Part shown: positions 27,065 through 35,269 of the stretch, piece by piece
How positions within the stretch are numbered: the stretch's first letter is position 1
Layout: every line of letters starts with the position of its first letter
From: Gemmatimonadaceae bacterium
Lineage (GTDB): Bacteria; Gemmatimonadota; Gemmatimonadetes; Gemmatimonadales; Gemmatimonadaceae
DNA length: 64,000 nucleotides
NCBI GenBank assembly: GCA_035606695.1
Contig: DATNEW010000017.1
Coordinates: 62,001-126,000, forward strand
Direction of reading: 5' to 3'
Notes under the pieces: model-generated
Told to the model about the DNA's origin: nothing
Seen by the model: the letters and a program-made list of their open reading frames with translations, nothing else
Databases searched by the model: none
Made by a program: the position numbers and the translations under genes

Positions 27065-28128
27065 GTTGACACGGGGGGCGATGCCAACTGTGTACTTCGG
27101 CTCAACCGGCGCGACGTCACGCCCGCGCTCCAACGATCGATCACAACCGCGACGATGATCGCACAGCCGATCACGATCCACTCGTAGTTCTGATCCATGT
27201 GCAGCGTGCGGATCGACTGCCGAATGAGCACGATGAGCAGCGCGCCAAGCATGGCGCCGATCGCGCTGCCTTTGCCGCCGATGAGGCTTGCGCCTCCCAC
27301 GACCGCCGCCGCGATGACATACAACTCGTAGCCCTGTCCGTCGCCCGACGATGCGGAGCCGTAGAAGCTCGCGCCAAGAAACGCGGCCAGTCCGGCCGTG
27401 AGTCCCGACACGGCGAAGACACCAAGCTGAATTCGTCCGAGCGACAGGCCGGCGAAACGGCTCGCCTCGATGTTGCCGCCGAACGCGAAGATGTGCCGCC
27501 CCATCACCGTGCGCGTGAGATAGAGCCAGCCGAGCACGGTCATGGCGATCATGACGAGCATCGGCACGGGGTACAGTCCACCGCGCAGTCCGAGCGACGC
27601 CTTGGTGACGCCGGTCAATTGAAATGGAACGAGAATGCTCTCGGCCTTCGTGGCGACGAACGCGATGCCGCGCAGCACCCACATCGTGCCGAGCGTGACG
27701 ATGAACGGATGCACGCGGAGGCCGACCACGAGCAGTCCATTGAGAATGCCGCACAGCAGACCGACGCCCAGCGACGTGACCAAGCCCACTATGACGATAG
27801 TAGGTTGGCTGGCCGGCCCGAGCGCGCGCAACGCCAGCGCCATGCTGACCCCGGCCAGCGCGTAGATCGACCCGACCGACAGATCGATGCCGCCCGAGAT
27901 GATGACGATCGTCGCGCCGATCGCCATGATCGCGAAGAAGCTGGCGTCGGTCGCGACCTGGATGAGCGTATTTGAATTCAGAAAGTTGTTCACCGTCTCG
28001 CCGGTCAGCCGGTCCGCATGGCTGCCCGCCGCCGCGGCGAGCGTCACCACGACAATCGTGACGACGATGAGCAACCCCGTCTCCTGCGACGCGAAGAAGC
28101 GCCGCGTGAGCACCGACGGAAGCGTCAT
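27061..28128 (-). CDS. xylH: Sugar ABC importer permease (XylH/RbsC type)
   Basis: 355 residues, strongly hydrophobic with about nine membrane segments. The family block GATIVIISGGIDLSVGSIYALAG is present, and GGASLIGGKGSAIGAMLGAL marks the loop that contacts the ATPase. It is overlapped by the xylB stop (ATGA, 28125-28128), so translation is coupled to the xylulokinase gene. This placement favours xylose as substrate. Confidence 0.92.
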   Translation of the reverse strand: MTLPSVLTRRFFASQETGLLIVVTIVVVTLAAAAGSHADRLTGETVNNFLNSNTLIQVATDASFFAIMAIGATIVIISGGIDLSVGSIYALAGVSMALALRALGPASQPTIVIVGLVTSLGVGLLCGILNGLLVVGLRVHPFIVTLGTMWVLRGIAFVATKAESILVPFQLTGVTKASLGLRGGLYPVPMLVMIAMTVLGWLYLTRTVMGRHIFAFGGNIEASRFAGLSLGRIQLGVFAVSGLTAGLAAFLGASFYGSASSGDGQGYELYVIAAAVVGGASLIGGKGSAIGAMLGALLIVLIRQSIRTLHMDQNYEWIVIGCAIIVAVVIDRWSAGVTSRRLSRSTQLASPPVST

Positions 28129-29603
28129 GCGCGGTAGCTCTCTCTGAAGCGCGCGTACGGTACATCGTACGCCCGATGCGCCTGGACCGAAGGCTTCTCC
28201 GGGGGCTGCCGCGTCAACGTCGCGCGCGCCGCCGCGCCGAGATCGGGAAATGCGCCGGCACCAACGGCGGCGAGCAGTGCCGCGCCGTACGCCGGTCCTT
28301 CTTCGCGGTTCACGGTCGTCACGGGTACCCCAAACACGTCGGCCTGCAGCCGGCGCACGAACTCGCTGCGTGCCCCGCCGCCGGTAACCAGCAGCTCGTT
28401 TGGCCTGAGACCGAGCGATTGCAGAATGGAAAGCGAATCACGAAGCGCAAAGCATACACCCTCGAGCACCGCCCGCGTGAGATGCGCGCGCGTGTGCGCG
28501 AGACTCAGGCCCAGGAAAGCGCCGCGCGCCTGAACGTTGCGATGCGGCGTACGCTCACCCTGGAGATACGGCAGAAACGTCACGCCCTCGGCGCCTGGCT
28601 GAATCGTCGCGGCTTCGTCATTGAGGCGTTGGTTCGCGTCGGGGTGCCCCGCCACGTCGCGCGCAAGCTGGTCGCGATACCACGCGAACGCTCCGCCGGC
28701 GCTGAGCACGACACCCATCAAGTACCACACGTTCGGCGCCACATGACAGAACGTATGCGCGCGAAGCTGTGGATCCACACTCGGCTCAGCGAGCGGAGCC
28801 AGCAAAGTGCCCGACGTGCCCCAACTCGCCACGGCGTCGCCTAGCGCGACGACGCCAACGCCTGCCGCTCCGCATGCGTTGTCCGCGCCGCCGCCGACGA
28901 CCGGCGTCCCAACGGGAAGACCGCTCGCGCTCGCACCGTGCGCGTTGACGCGGCCCAGCACTTCGGAAGAACCTCCGACGCGCGGCAGAATCGCTTCATC
29001 CAAGCTGACCGCGTGCATGATGTCGTTGCTCCAACGCACGTGCGCGGTATCGAACATCAGCGTGGCCGATGCGTCGGATGGTTCGGTCGCGAGCTCGCCG
29101 GTCAATCGAAAGCGAATGTAGTCCTTCGCGAGCAGCACCGTGGCCAGTCGCGCGAATGCCTGAGGCTCATGTTGCCGAAGCCACAACACCTTCGGGAGCG
29201 TGAAGCCCTCGAGCGCGGGATTCGACGCGAGATCGCGCAAGCGCGATTCGCCGCCGACGCTCTGCTCGATCTCGCGACACTGTTCGGTCGTTCTTCCGTC
29301 GCACCAGAGCAATGCGGGGCGAATCACGTTGCCCGTGCGGTCGAGGAACACCGATGAGTGCATCTGTCCCGAGATCCCAACCGCGGCGATATGTGCGCCA
29401 TTCGCGCGCTCGCGCACCGCCTTGATCGATGCAACGCTCGCCTCCCACCACGCATCAGGATCCTGCTCCGCCCATCCGGGCTGCGGAGTCGAGAGCGTGA
29501 GCGGCATGGTCGCCGACGCGACGACGTCGCCCGTGGGCGCGACGAGCACGGCTTTCACGCCACTCGTCCCGACATCGAGGCCCAGGAAGAGCGGATCGGC
29601 CAC
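28125..29603 (-). CDS. xylB: Xylulokinase
   Basis: 492 residues, FGGY kinase family. The N-domain has LFLGLDVGTSGVKAVLV (phosphate loop), PGWAEQDPDAWW, the catalytic Asp in LWCDGRTTEQC and ISGQMHSSV. The C-domain has VASWGTSGTLLAP and LLVTGGGARSEF. It phosphorylates D-xylulose from XylA. GTG 29603 abuts the xylA stop directly. Confidence 0.93.
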   Translation of the reverse strand: MADPLFLGLDVGTSGVKAVLVAPTGDVVASATMPLTLSTPQPGWAEQDPDAWWEASVASIKAVRERANGAHIAAVGISGQMHSSVFLDRTGNVIRPALLWCDGRTTEQCREIEQSVGGESRLRDLASNPALEGFTLPKVLWLRQHEPQAFARLATVLLAKDYIRFRLTGELATEPSDASATLMFDTAHVRWSNDIMHAVSLDEAILPRVGGSSEVLGRVNAHGASASGLPVGTPVVGGGADNACGAAGVGVVALGDAVASWGTSGTLLAPLAEPSVDPQLRAHTFCHVAPNVWYLMGVVLSAGGAFAWYRDQLARDVAGHPDANQRLNDEAATIQPGAEGVTFLPYLQGERTPHRNVQARGAFLGLSLAHTRAHLTRAVLEGVCFALRDSLSILQSLGLRPNELLVTGGGARSEFVRRLQADVFGVPVTTVNREEGPAYGAALLAAVGAGAFPDLGAAARATLTRQPPEKPSVQAHRAYDVPYARFRESYRA

Positions 29604-30770
29604 CTACCGAACTCCGAGCAGCAATTCCATCGTCAGCTGATCGAGGCGCTCATACGCGTATCCGGCGGAGCGCATTGCATCGAGGTCGAATCGCTCGTCG
29701 CGTATCGAACGCGCTTCGCCGTCGCTGTAGCGAATCCGTTGGCCGGGCGCCGCCCCGCGCGTTCCGAGCTCGCGCAACATGCCCTGGATCTCGGCGTCGG
29801 CATTGAAGCGCGCGACCTTCTCCTCGAGAATGAGATAGGTGCGCATGCTTCCGGCGGCGAAATCCCACACGCCGGCTTCGTCCTCGGTGCGGTACGCATG
29901 ACTGTCGAAGTGACGCATGCCTTTCCAGCCCGCGTCCTCGAGCAGCTTGACCAGAAAGAATGCCGCTTTCACGTCCTCGCTGCCGAAGCGTAGGTCCTGA
30001 TCGAAACGGCCAGGCTTCTGGGCATTGAGGTCGATATGAAACAGCTTCCCGGCCTCGAGCGCCTGCGCCACGCCGTGCGCAAAGTCGAGCCCCGCCATCT
30101 GATCGTGCGCGACCTCCGGGTTGAGGCCGACCATGTCGGGATGGTCGAGCGTGTAGATGAACGCGAGCATGTGGCCGATCGTCGGCAGATAGATGTCGCC
30201 GCGCGGCTCGTTGGGCTTTGGCTCGAGCGCGAACTTTAGAGAATACTTCTGCGCACGCACGTACTCGCACAGGAAGTTGATCGCGTCGCGGAACCACTTC
30301 ACCGCTTCCCGCGCGTCTTTCGCCGCGTTCGTCTCGACGCCTTCGCGTCCGCCCCAGAACACGTACGTCTCCGCTCCGAGCTCGACGCCCAGGTCGATGG
30401 AGCGCATCGTCTTTTGGAGCGCGTAGCGACGGACTCGTGCATCGTTGCTGGTGAACGCGCCGTCGCGAAAGACCGGATCGCCGAAGAGATTCGTGGTCGC
30501 CATCGGCACGCGCATACCGTTGTCGGCCAGCGCCTTCTTGAACTCCTTCACGATGCGATCGCGATCGGCCGCGGACGCATCGCGCGGCACGAGATCGTTG
30601 TCGTGCAGGTTCACGCCATAGGCGCCAAGCTCGGCCAGTTTCTCGACGATGCGCGTCGGCGCGATCGGTGCGCGGACGGGATCGCCGAACGGATCGCGGC
30701 CGATGTTGCCGACCGTCCAGAGGCCGAAGGTGAAGTGGTGTTCGGGGCGTGGGGTGTAGGGGGTGGTCAT
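29604..30770 (-). CDS. xylA: Xylose isomerase
   Basis: 388 residues, the length of the short class I type. The catalytic His and Asp lie in [12 protein letters not shown], the substrate-binding Trp in [10 protein letters not shown], the metal Glu and Lys in [10 protein letters not shown], and further ligands in [10 protein letters not shown] and HIDLNAQ. It converts D-xylose to D-xylulose in the cytoplasm. A palindromic repeat lies just upstream, outside the coding region, in contrast to the secreted enzymes in this window. Confidence 0.96.
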   Translation of the reverse strand: MTTPYTPRPEHHFTFGLWTVGNIGRDPFGDPVRAPIAPTRIVEKLAELGAYGVNLHDNDLVPRDASAADRDRIVKEFKKALADNGMRVPMATTNLFGDPVFRDGAFTSNDARVRRYALQKTMRSIDLGVELGAETYVFWGGREGVETNAAKDAREAVKWFRDAINFLCEYVRAQKYSLKFALEPKPNEPRGDIYLPTIGHMLAFIYTLDHPDMVGLNPEVAHDQMAGLDFAHGVAQALEAGKLFHIDLNAQKPGRFDQDLRFGSEDVKAAFFLVKLLEDAGWKGMRHFDSHAYRTEDEAGVWDFAAGSMRTYLILEEKVARFNADAEIQGMLRELGTRGAAPGQRIRYSDGEARSIRDERFDLDAMRSAGYAYERLDQLTMELLLGVR

Positions 30771-30784
30771 CGGTACAATCTCTC

Positions 30785-30905
30785 GTCATCCCGAGCGAGC
30801 GCAGCGAGTCGAGGGACCCCCGTCCCGACGGAGACGCCATCGGCGGCGCTCCGCTGAGAAGGGGGTCCCTCGACTCCGGCGCTGCGCGCCTTCGCTCGGG
30901 ATGAC
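30785..30905. repeat. Palindromic repeat, GGGACCCCC subtype
   Basis: Arms GTCATCCCGAGCGAGCGCAGCG and its partner ending CTTCGCTCGGGATGAC bracket GAGGGACCCCCGTCCCGACGGAG and CTCCGCTGAGAAGGGGGTCCCTCGAC. The subtype is shared with 37481-37602. It fills most of the GH67-xylA gap and is noncoding here. Confidence 0.85.
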
Positions 30906-30918
30906 GCGGTCAGGGTCA

Positions 30919-33060
30919 TTAAGGAACCTCATCACACCTTGGCTTCCGCGGATCTTTCGGACACGGAACCGCCATGTAGTACTTCAAATCATGCGCAGGC
31001 GGCTCGACACCCGTTGGCAGAGGCAAGTGCGAAAACGTACCGAAGTACTGAAGCACCGCGTCTCGCCACCAGCGCGCCTCGCGCTCCTGAATCGACAGGT
31101 CACGCTGCGTCTCGGCGAACCGTCGATCGTCTATCCGCCCGTCGAGCGCGTTCCACTGCCGGCCCATGGACCGAACGGTATCGACGCCCGCCTGGTAGTG
31201 CAGCGCGAGCTCGTCCCACAATGTTCGGCCCGACCGAAGGCGCTCCGTCCAGCCGACATGATGAAACCATAACAACAACGAGTCCGGCACCGTGGCGCGA
31301 TTCGCGTAGCGATCGCGCACCGGCGGAAAATACTGTGCGACGGCATCGCTTCCCGTGGCCGTGCGATCGAACCCGACGCCCACGGAATCGGCGCGATGGA
31401 AATAGACGGGCGACCAGTCGGCGCGCGCCAACCGCACCCATGGCGCGGGCCCATAGTGATGGTTCGAGCCCATGATGTGCGCGAGGCCGAGCGGCGTCAT
31501 GTAATTCACGACCGCCTCGCGCGAGACCAGCATGATGTGCTCGATGCTCCGGACGATGTCGGCGTCGTTCGAAAAGGTCTGGCGAATCCACTCGTCGGCG
31601 ATCGTCGCGGGAGACAGCGTATCGAGCCACGCCAGACGCCCGAACGCGTACCAGTTCGCTTGGTTGAATTGCGAGCCGGTCCAGTTGCTGTCGCTGCCGA
31701 TGTTTGACACGCCCGCCATGCCGGTCTCGCGCGGTCCATCCAATCGCCCGTCGACGACCCGCGCGACCGTCGAGCCGGGGCCGTTCGCGTAGGTATCGGC
31801 GGACAACACTTCGCTGAACAACGGCGCGAGATATACGAGATGGGTATCTTCGCCGAGGTATTCTTTAGTAATCTGGAATTCGACCATCTGGGCTGTTTTC
31901 GGCATCGCGCCGAACAGCGGATGAAACGGCTCGCGCGGCTGAAAGTCGAGCGGCCCATTCTTGGTCTGCAGCAGGACATTCGCGCGAAACGCGCCGTCGA
32001 GCGGCTTGAACTCGTCATACGCTTGCTTGACGCGGTCCGTCGGCACGTCGTTGCTGTAGACGAACGCGCGCCACATCACGACGCCGCCATGCGGTGCGAG
32101 CGCGTCGGCCAGCATGTTCGCGCCGTCGGCGTGCGTTCGATGATAGTCTTGCGGACCTGGTTGTCGTTCCGAGTTCGCTTTGACGAGAAAGCCGCCGAAG
32201 TCGGGCACGTACTGGTAGATCTCGTTCACCTTGTCGCGCCACCACGCGCGCACGCCGGCGTCGAGCGGATCGGCCGTCTTCAGCCCGCCAATTTCGATTG
32301 GCGCACTGAATCGCGCCGTGAGATACACGATGATTCCATAGGGCCGAAACACGTTTGCGAGCGCCGCGACCTTCTCGAGATATGCTTTCGTCAGCACCTG
32401 CGCATTCGCGTTGACGTTCGTGAGCACGGCGCCGTTGATGCCGATCGACGCGTTCGCGCGCGCATAGTCGACGTAGCGCGGCGAGATCACGGCGGGAAGC
32501 TTGTCCCACTCCCACAACGAACGGCCGGCGTATCCGCGTTCGACCGAGCCGTCGAGATTGTCCCAGTGGTCGAGCACACGACGCCGCACGTGCGGTGCGC
32601 TGGCCATCGCCAGCGCATTCAACGGACGGTGCATCGCGAGCTCGCGCAGGAACGCGAACGTGCCATACAGCGCGCCCAAGTCGGAGCTCGCGCGAATCGT
32701 CGTGACGGTGCGTCCGTCGTTCACGTCGCGCGTGATGCTGAAGCCGTCGCGCGCCACGTTGGCCGAAACCGGCAGCCCGACGATGAGGCCCGCGTGTCGA
32801 TCGTCGCCATCGACGATCACCGTCGTGTCGAGGAGTCCACGCAATCCGCGCGACAGCTCCGCGCGCACGACGTCCATCGTTGGCGAATTCGAATCCACGC
32901 TCACATGCGCGAACGCCTGGCGATACTCGCGCAGCAGCGCGGGATCGTCCACGCGCGCGTAGCGCAACCACAGATCGTAGCCGGATTCGGCGGGCGGCCT
33001 TTTGCTAGCCGGCGCGGCGAACAGCGCGAACCCGAAGACCAGCGAACGGGCGCGCCACAT
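30919..33060 (-). CDS. aguA: GH67 alpha-glucuronidase
   Basis: 713 residues. Family blocks are RVLDHWDNLDGSVERGYAG, SLWEWDKLP, the general-acid Glu in GFLVKANSERQPGP (about 296), YHRTHADGANMLA, MWRAFVYS and GSNHHYGPAPW. It removes (4-O-methyl)glucuronic acid from the non-reducing end of xylo-oligosaccharides, complementing the GH115 activity. The N-terminus (RSLVFGFALFAAPA) may be a weak signal peptide. Its start overlaps the enolase stop by one base (TGATG). Confidence 0.93.
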   Translation of the reverse strand: MWRARSLVFGFALFAAPASKRPPAESGYDLWLRYARVDDPALLREYRQAFAHVSVDSNSPTMDVVRAELSRGLRGLLDTTVIVDGDDRHAGLIVGLPVSANVARDGFSITRDVNDGRTVTTIRASSDLGALYGTFAFLRELAMHRPLNALAMASAPHVRRRVLDHWDNLDGSVERGYAGRSLWEWDKLPAVISPRYVDYARANASIGINGAVLTNVNANAQVLTKAYLEKVAALANVFRPYGIIVYLTARFSAPIEIGGLKTADPLDAGVRAWWRDKVNEIYQYVPDFGGFLVKANSERQPGPQDYHRTHADGANMLADALAPHGGVVMWRAFVYSNDVPTDRVKQAYDEFKPLDGAFRANVLLQTKNGPLDFQPREPFHPLFGAMPKTAQMVEFQITKEYLGEDTHLVYLAPLFSEVLSADTYANGPGSTVARVVDGRLDGPRETGMAGVSNIGSDSNWTGSQFNQANWYAFGRLAWLDTLSPATIADEWIRQTFSNDADIVRSIEHIMLVSREAVVNYMTPLGLAHIMGSNHHYGPAPWVRLARADWSPVYFHRADSVGVGFDRTATGSDAVAQYFPPVRDRYANRATVPDSLLLWFHHVGWTERLRSGRTLWDELALHYQAGVDTVRSMGRQWNALDGRIDDRRFAETQRDLSIQEREARWWRDAVLQYFGTFSHLPLPTGVEPPAHDLKYYMAVPCPKDPRKPRCDEVP

Positions 33061-34301
33061 CAGCGCGGGATCGCAGGAACCCGGTCGTCCTGGGGATCAG
33101 CCCACCGCTGGTTGGGAATCGTCGGCGTCCAGCCCGGCCGCAGCGGATCCTGATCGTACGGATAGGTGCCGAGCCGCATGAACAGCTCGTGATATTCGCC
33201 GAGCTTGTCGCGGTCGAGCTTCACGCCAAGTCCCGGCGCCGTCGGCACAGCCATCGAGCCGCCGCAGTAGCACATGCGGCCGCCGACGATCACGTCGTCC
33301 ATCAAGTGGTGATAGTGCGCGTCGGCGGCGAATGTGAGATTTGGAATCACCGCGCCGAGGTGCAGCATCGTCGCGAGCTGAATGCCAAGCTCACCCGACG
33401 AATGCACCGCGACGCCAAGCTGAAACGCTTCGCAAATCGCCGCCGCCTTTACGCACGGCCGAATGCCGCCCCAGAAGGTCGTATCGAGGAGGATGACGTC
33501 GACCGCGGTGTGCAGCACGTTCGACGCGAGCTGCTCGAAGCCGACGACCACCGTGTTCGTCGCCAGCGGCATGCGCGCCTGCTCGCGCGTGCGACGCATG
33601 CCGTGCATCCCGAAGACGGGATCCTCGAGATAGTCGTTGTTCACATCCTCGATCGCGTGCGCGAATGCGATCGCCTGCTCCGTCGACCACACGCCGTTCG
33701 GATCGAAGCGCAGGCGATCGTTCGGCAGCGCGCCGGACAGCGCGCGATAACACTCCAGCTCGTACTCGGGACAGAACACGCCGCCCTTGAGCTTGTGCGT
33801 CGAGAAACCGTACTCGCGCTTGAGATCGATCGCTTCCTGCACCAACTGATCGACGGTGCGCACTTCGTTCGCGCCGTCGCCGTTCGGATAGCGAAAAAAC
33901 AAATACGACGCGAACGGGACGCGATCGCGCAACCGGCCGCCGAGTATTTCAGAAACTGGAACGCCCCACTTCTGGCCGAGAATGTCGAGACACGCAAACT
34001 CGAGGGCCGCGAGAATCTGGGTGCGGTTGTTGTAGAGCGAGGCCGTCGGATTCGCGATCAGAAAGCGCATCTCCTCGAGCCGCGCCGGGTCTCTGCCAAG
34101 GAGGTACGAGCGAAGTCCATGAATCGCCGCGACGGCGCTTTCGCCGCCACCACCCATCTCGCCAAGCCCGATCAAACCGTCGTCGGTTTCGACCTCGACG
34201 ACCGTGCGAACGAAGCGTCCCCAATGGCAGCCGTTGGCGTGGCGCAACGGCGCGGCAAGGGGCACGGTGACGGGTGTCGCCCTGATGTCGATGATCTTCA
34301 T
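33060..34301 (-). CDS. Enolase-superfamily acid-sugar dehydratase, glucarate-dehydratase-like
   Basis: 413 residues. The N-terminal capping domain begins [15 protein letters not shown]. The barrel has the KxK base motif in THKLKGGVF, metal ligands Asp in RFDPNGVW, Glu in YLEDPVFG and Asn in LATNTVVV, and His in AVHSSGELG. The Asp-Glu-Asn set with KLKGG matches the glucarate dehydratase subgroup rather than mandelate racemase. The substrate may be D-glucarate or another uronate-derived acid. It heads the GH67-xylAB-xylHFG operon. Confidence 0.8.
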   Translation of the reverse strand: MKIIDIRATPVTVPLAAPLRHANGCHWGRFVRTVVEVETDDGLIGLGEMGGGGESAVAAIHGLRSYLLGRDPARLEEMRFLIANPTASLYNNRTQILAALEFACLDILGQKWGVPVSEILGGRLRDRVPFASYLFFRYPNGDGANEVRTVDQLVQEAIDLKREYGFSTHKLKGGVFCPEYELECYRALSGALPNDRLRFDPNGVWSTEQAIAFAHAIEDVNNDYLEDPVFGMHGMRRTREQARMPLATNTVVVGFEQLASNVLHTAVDVILLDTTFWGGIRPCVKAAAICEAFQLGVAVHSSGELGIQLATMLHLGAVIPNLTFAADAHYHHLMDDVIVGGRMCYCGGSMAVPTAPGLGVKLDRDKLGEYHELFMRLGTYPYDQDPLRPGWTPTIPNQRWADPQDDRVPAIPR

Positions 34302-34335
34302 TCAGGTGGGGAGGCGTAACAGGTCGGGGGTGACC

Positions 34336-34354
34336 TGATCAAGTCATATTATCA
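34336..34354. promoter_or_regulatory. Operator-like site 2 upstream of the enolase gene
   Basis: TGATCAAGTCATATTATCA is a partial palindrome centred at 34345. It matches the site at 35228-35246 in 13 of 19 positions with the same centre. It lies 35 bp upstream of the enolase start, in the gap after the reductase gene. Confidence 0.5.
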
Positions 34355-34395
34355 CCCACGATCTTTGCGCGGGCGTGGCATCCTGTCAAGGGTCT

Positions 34396-35205
34396 TCAGA
34401 CACCACTGAACACGCTGAACCCGCCGTCGATCGGAATGACCGTCCCGGTCACGAACGACGACGCGTCACTCGAGAGCCAATGTACGGCGCCCAGCAACTC
34501 TTCGGGCCGGCCGAAGCGGCCCATCGGCGTTTGGCGGAGAATGTCCTGCGCGCGCGGCGTGTAGCTGCCGTCGTCATTCACGAGCACCGCGCGATTTTGC
34601 TTCGAGATGAAAAAGCCCGGCGCGATGGCGTTGACGCGGACGCCGTCGCCGTGGCGGCGCGCCATGTCGACGGCGAGCCAGCGCGTGAAGTTGTCGATCC
34701 CGGCCTTGGCTACCGAGTAGCCCATCACGCCGCTCAACGCTTGAATCGCCGCCATCGACGAGATGTTGATGATCGATCCCCGCCGCTGGCGTGCCATCTG
34801 CTCGCCGACGACCATCGTCGGCGCGACGGTGCCGTGGAGATTCAGCCGCAGCACTTCGTCGAACGCGTCCAGCGGGATTTCAAAAACACTCATGGTGTCG
34901 CTGCGGGCGCGCGCCACGTTGCCGCCGGCTGCGTTGACAAGAATGTCGATGCTGCCCCACTTCTTCACGACCTCCGCGCACGCGGCGCGCACTTGATCGC
35001 GATCGAGCACGTCGGCGACGACGGCGATTGCTTGACCGCCCACATCGGTGATTGCGCGCGCTTCGTTCTGCGCGGCGTCGGCACGTCGTCCGAGCACCGC
35101 GACGCGCGCGCCCGCCGCGGCAAGTCCGCGCGCCATCCCGCTGCCCAGCACACCGTAGCCGCCGGTCACGAGCGCTACGCGCGAGGTGATGTCGAAGGAT
35201 GTCAT
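34396..35205 (-). CDS. uxuB: SDR-family D-mannonate oxidoreductase (fructuronate reductase)
   Basis: 269 residues. NAD(P)-binding loop VTGGYGVLGSGMA, then NAAGGN, catalytic Ser in NISSMAA, Tyr and Lys in GYSVAKAG, and C-terminal DGGFSVF. Several bacteria use an SDR-type UxuB rather than the MDR-like enterobacterial enzyme to reduce fructuronate to mannonate. A mannonate dehydratase is encoded nearby at 41305, which supports the call. General SDR activity on another sugar acid cannot be excluded. Confidence 0.8.
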   Translation of the reverse strand: MTSFDITSRVALVTGGYGVLGSGMARGLAAAGARVAVLGRRADAAQNEARAITDVGGQAIAVVADVLDRDQVRAACAEVVKKWGSIDILVNAAGGNVARARSDTMSVFEIPLDAFDEVLRLNLHGTVAPTMVVGEQMARQRRGSIINISSMAAIQALSGVMGYSVAKAGIDNFTRWLAVDMARRHGDGVRVNAIAPGFFISKQNRAVLVNDDGSYTPRAQDILRQTPMGRFGRPEELLGAVHWLSSDASSFVTGTVIPIDGGFSVFSGV

Positions 35206-35227
35206 TCCGAGTCTAGCGAAGAAGAAT

Positions 35228-35246
35228 TGATAAGATCATCTTATGT
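35228..35246. promoter_or_regulatory. Operator-like site 3: perfect ATAAGAT-C-ATCTTAT palindrome
   Basis: ATAAGATCATCTTAT (35230-35244) is a perfect 7-1-7 inverted repeat. It lies between the divergent uxuB (start 35205) and CE15 fusion (start 35270) genes, so one site could regulate both. It is the best-conserved member of the set at 22271 and 34336. Confidence 0.65.
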
Positions 35247-35269
35247 TGCCCTCGCCCACAGGTCCAGCC

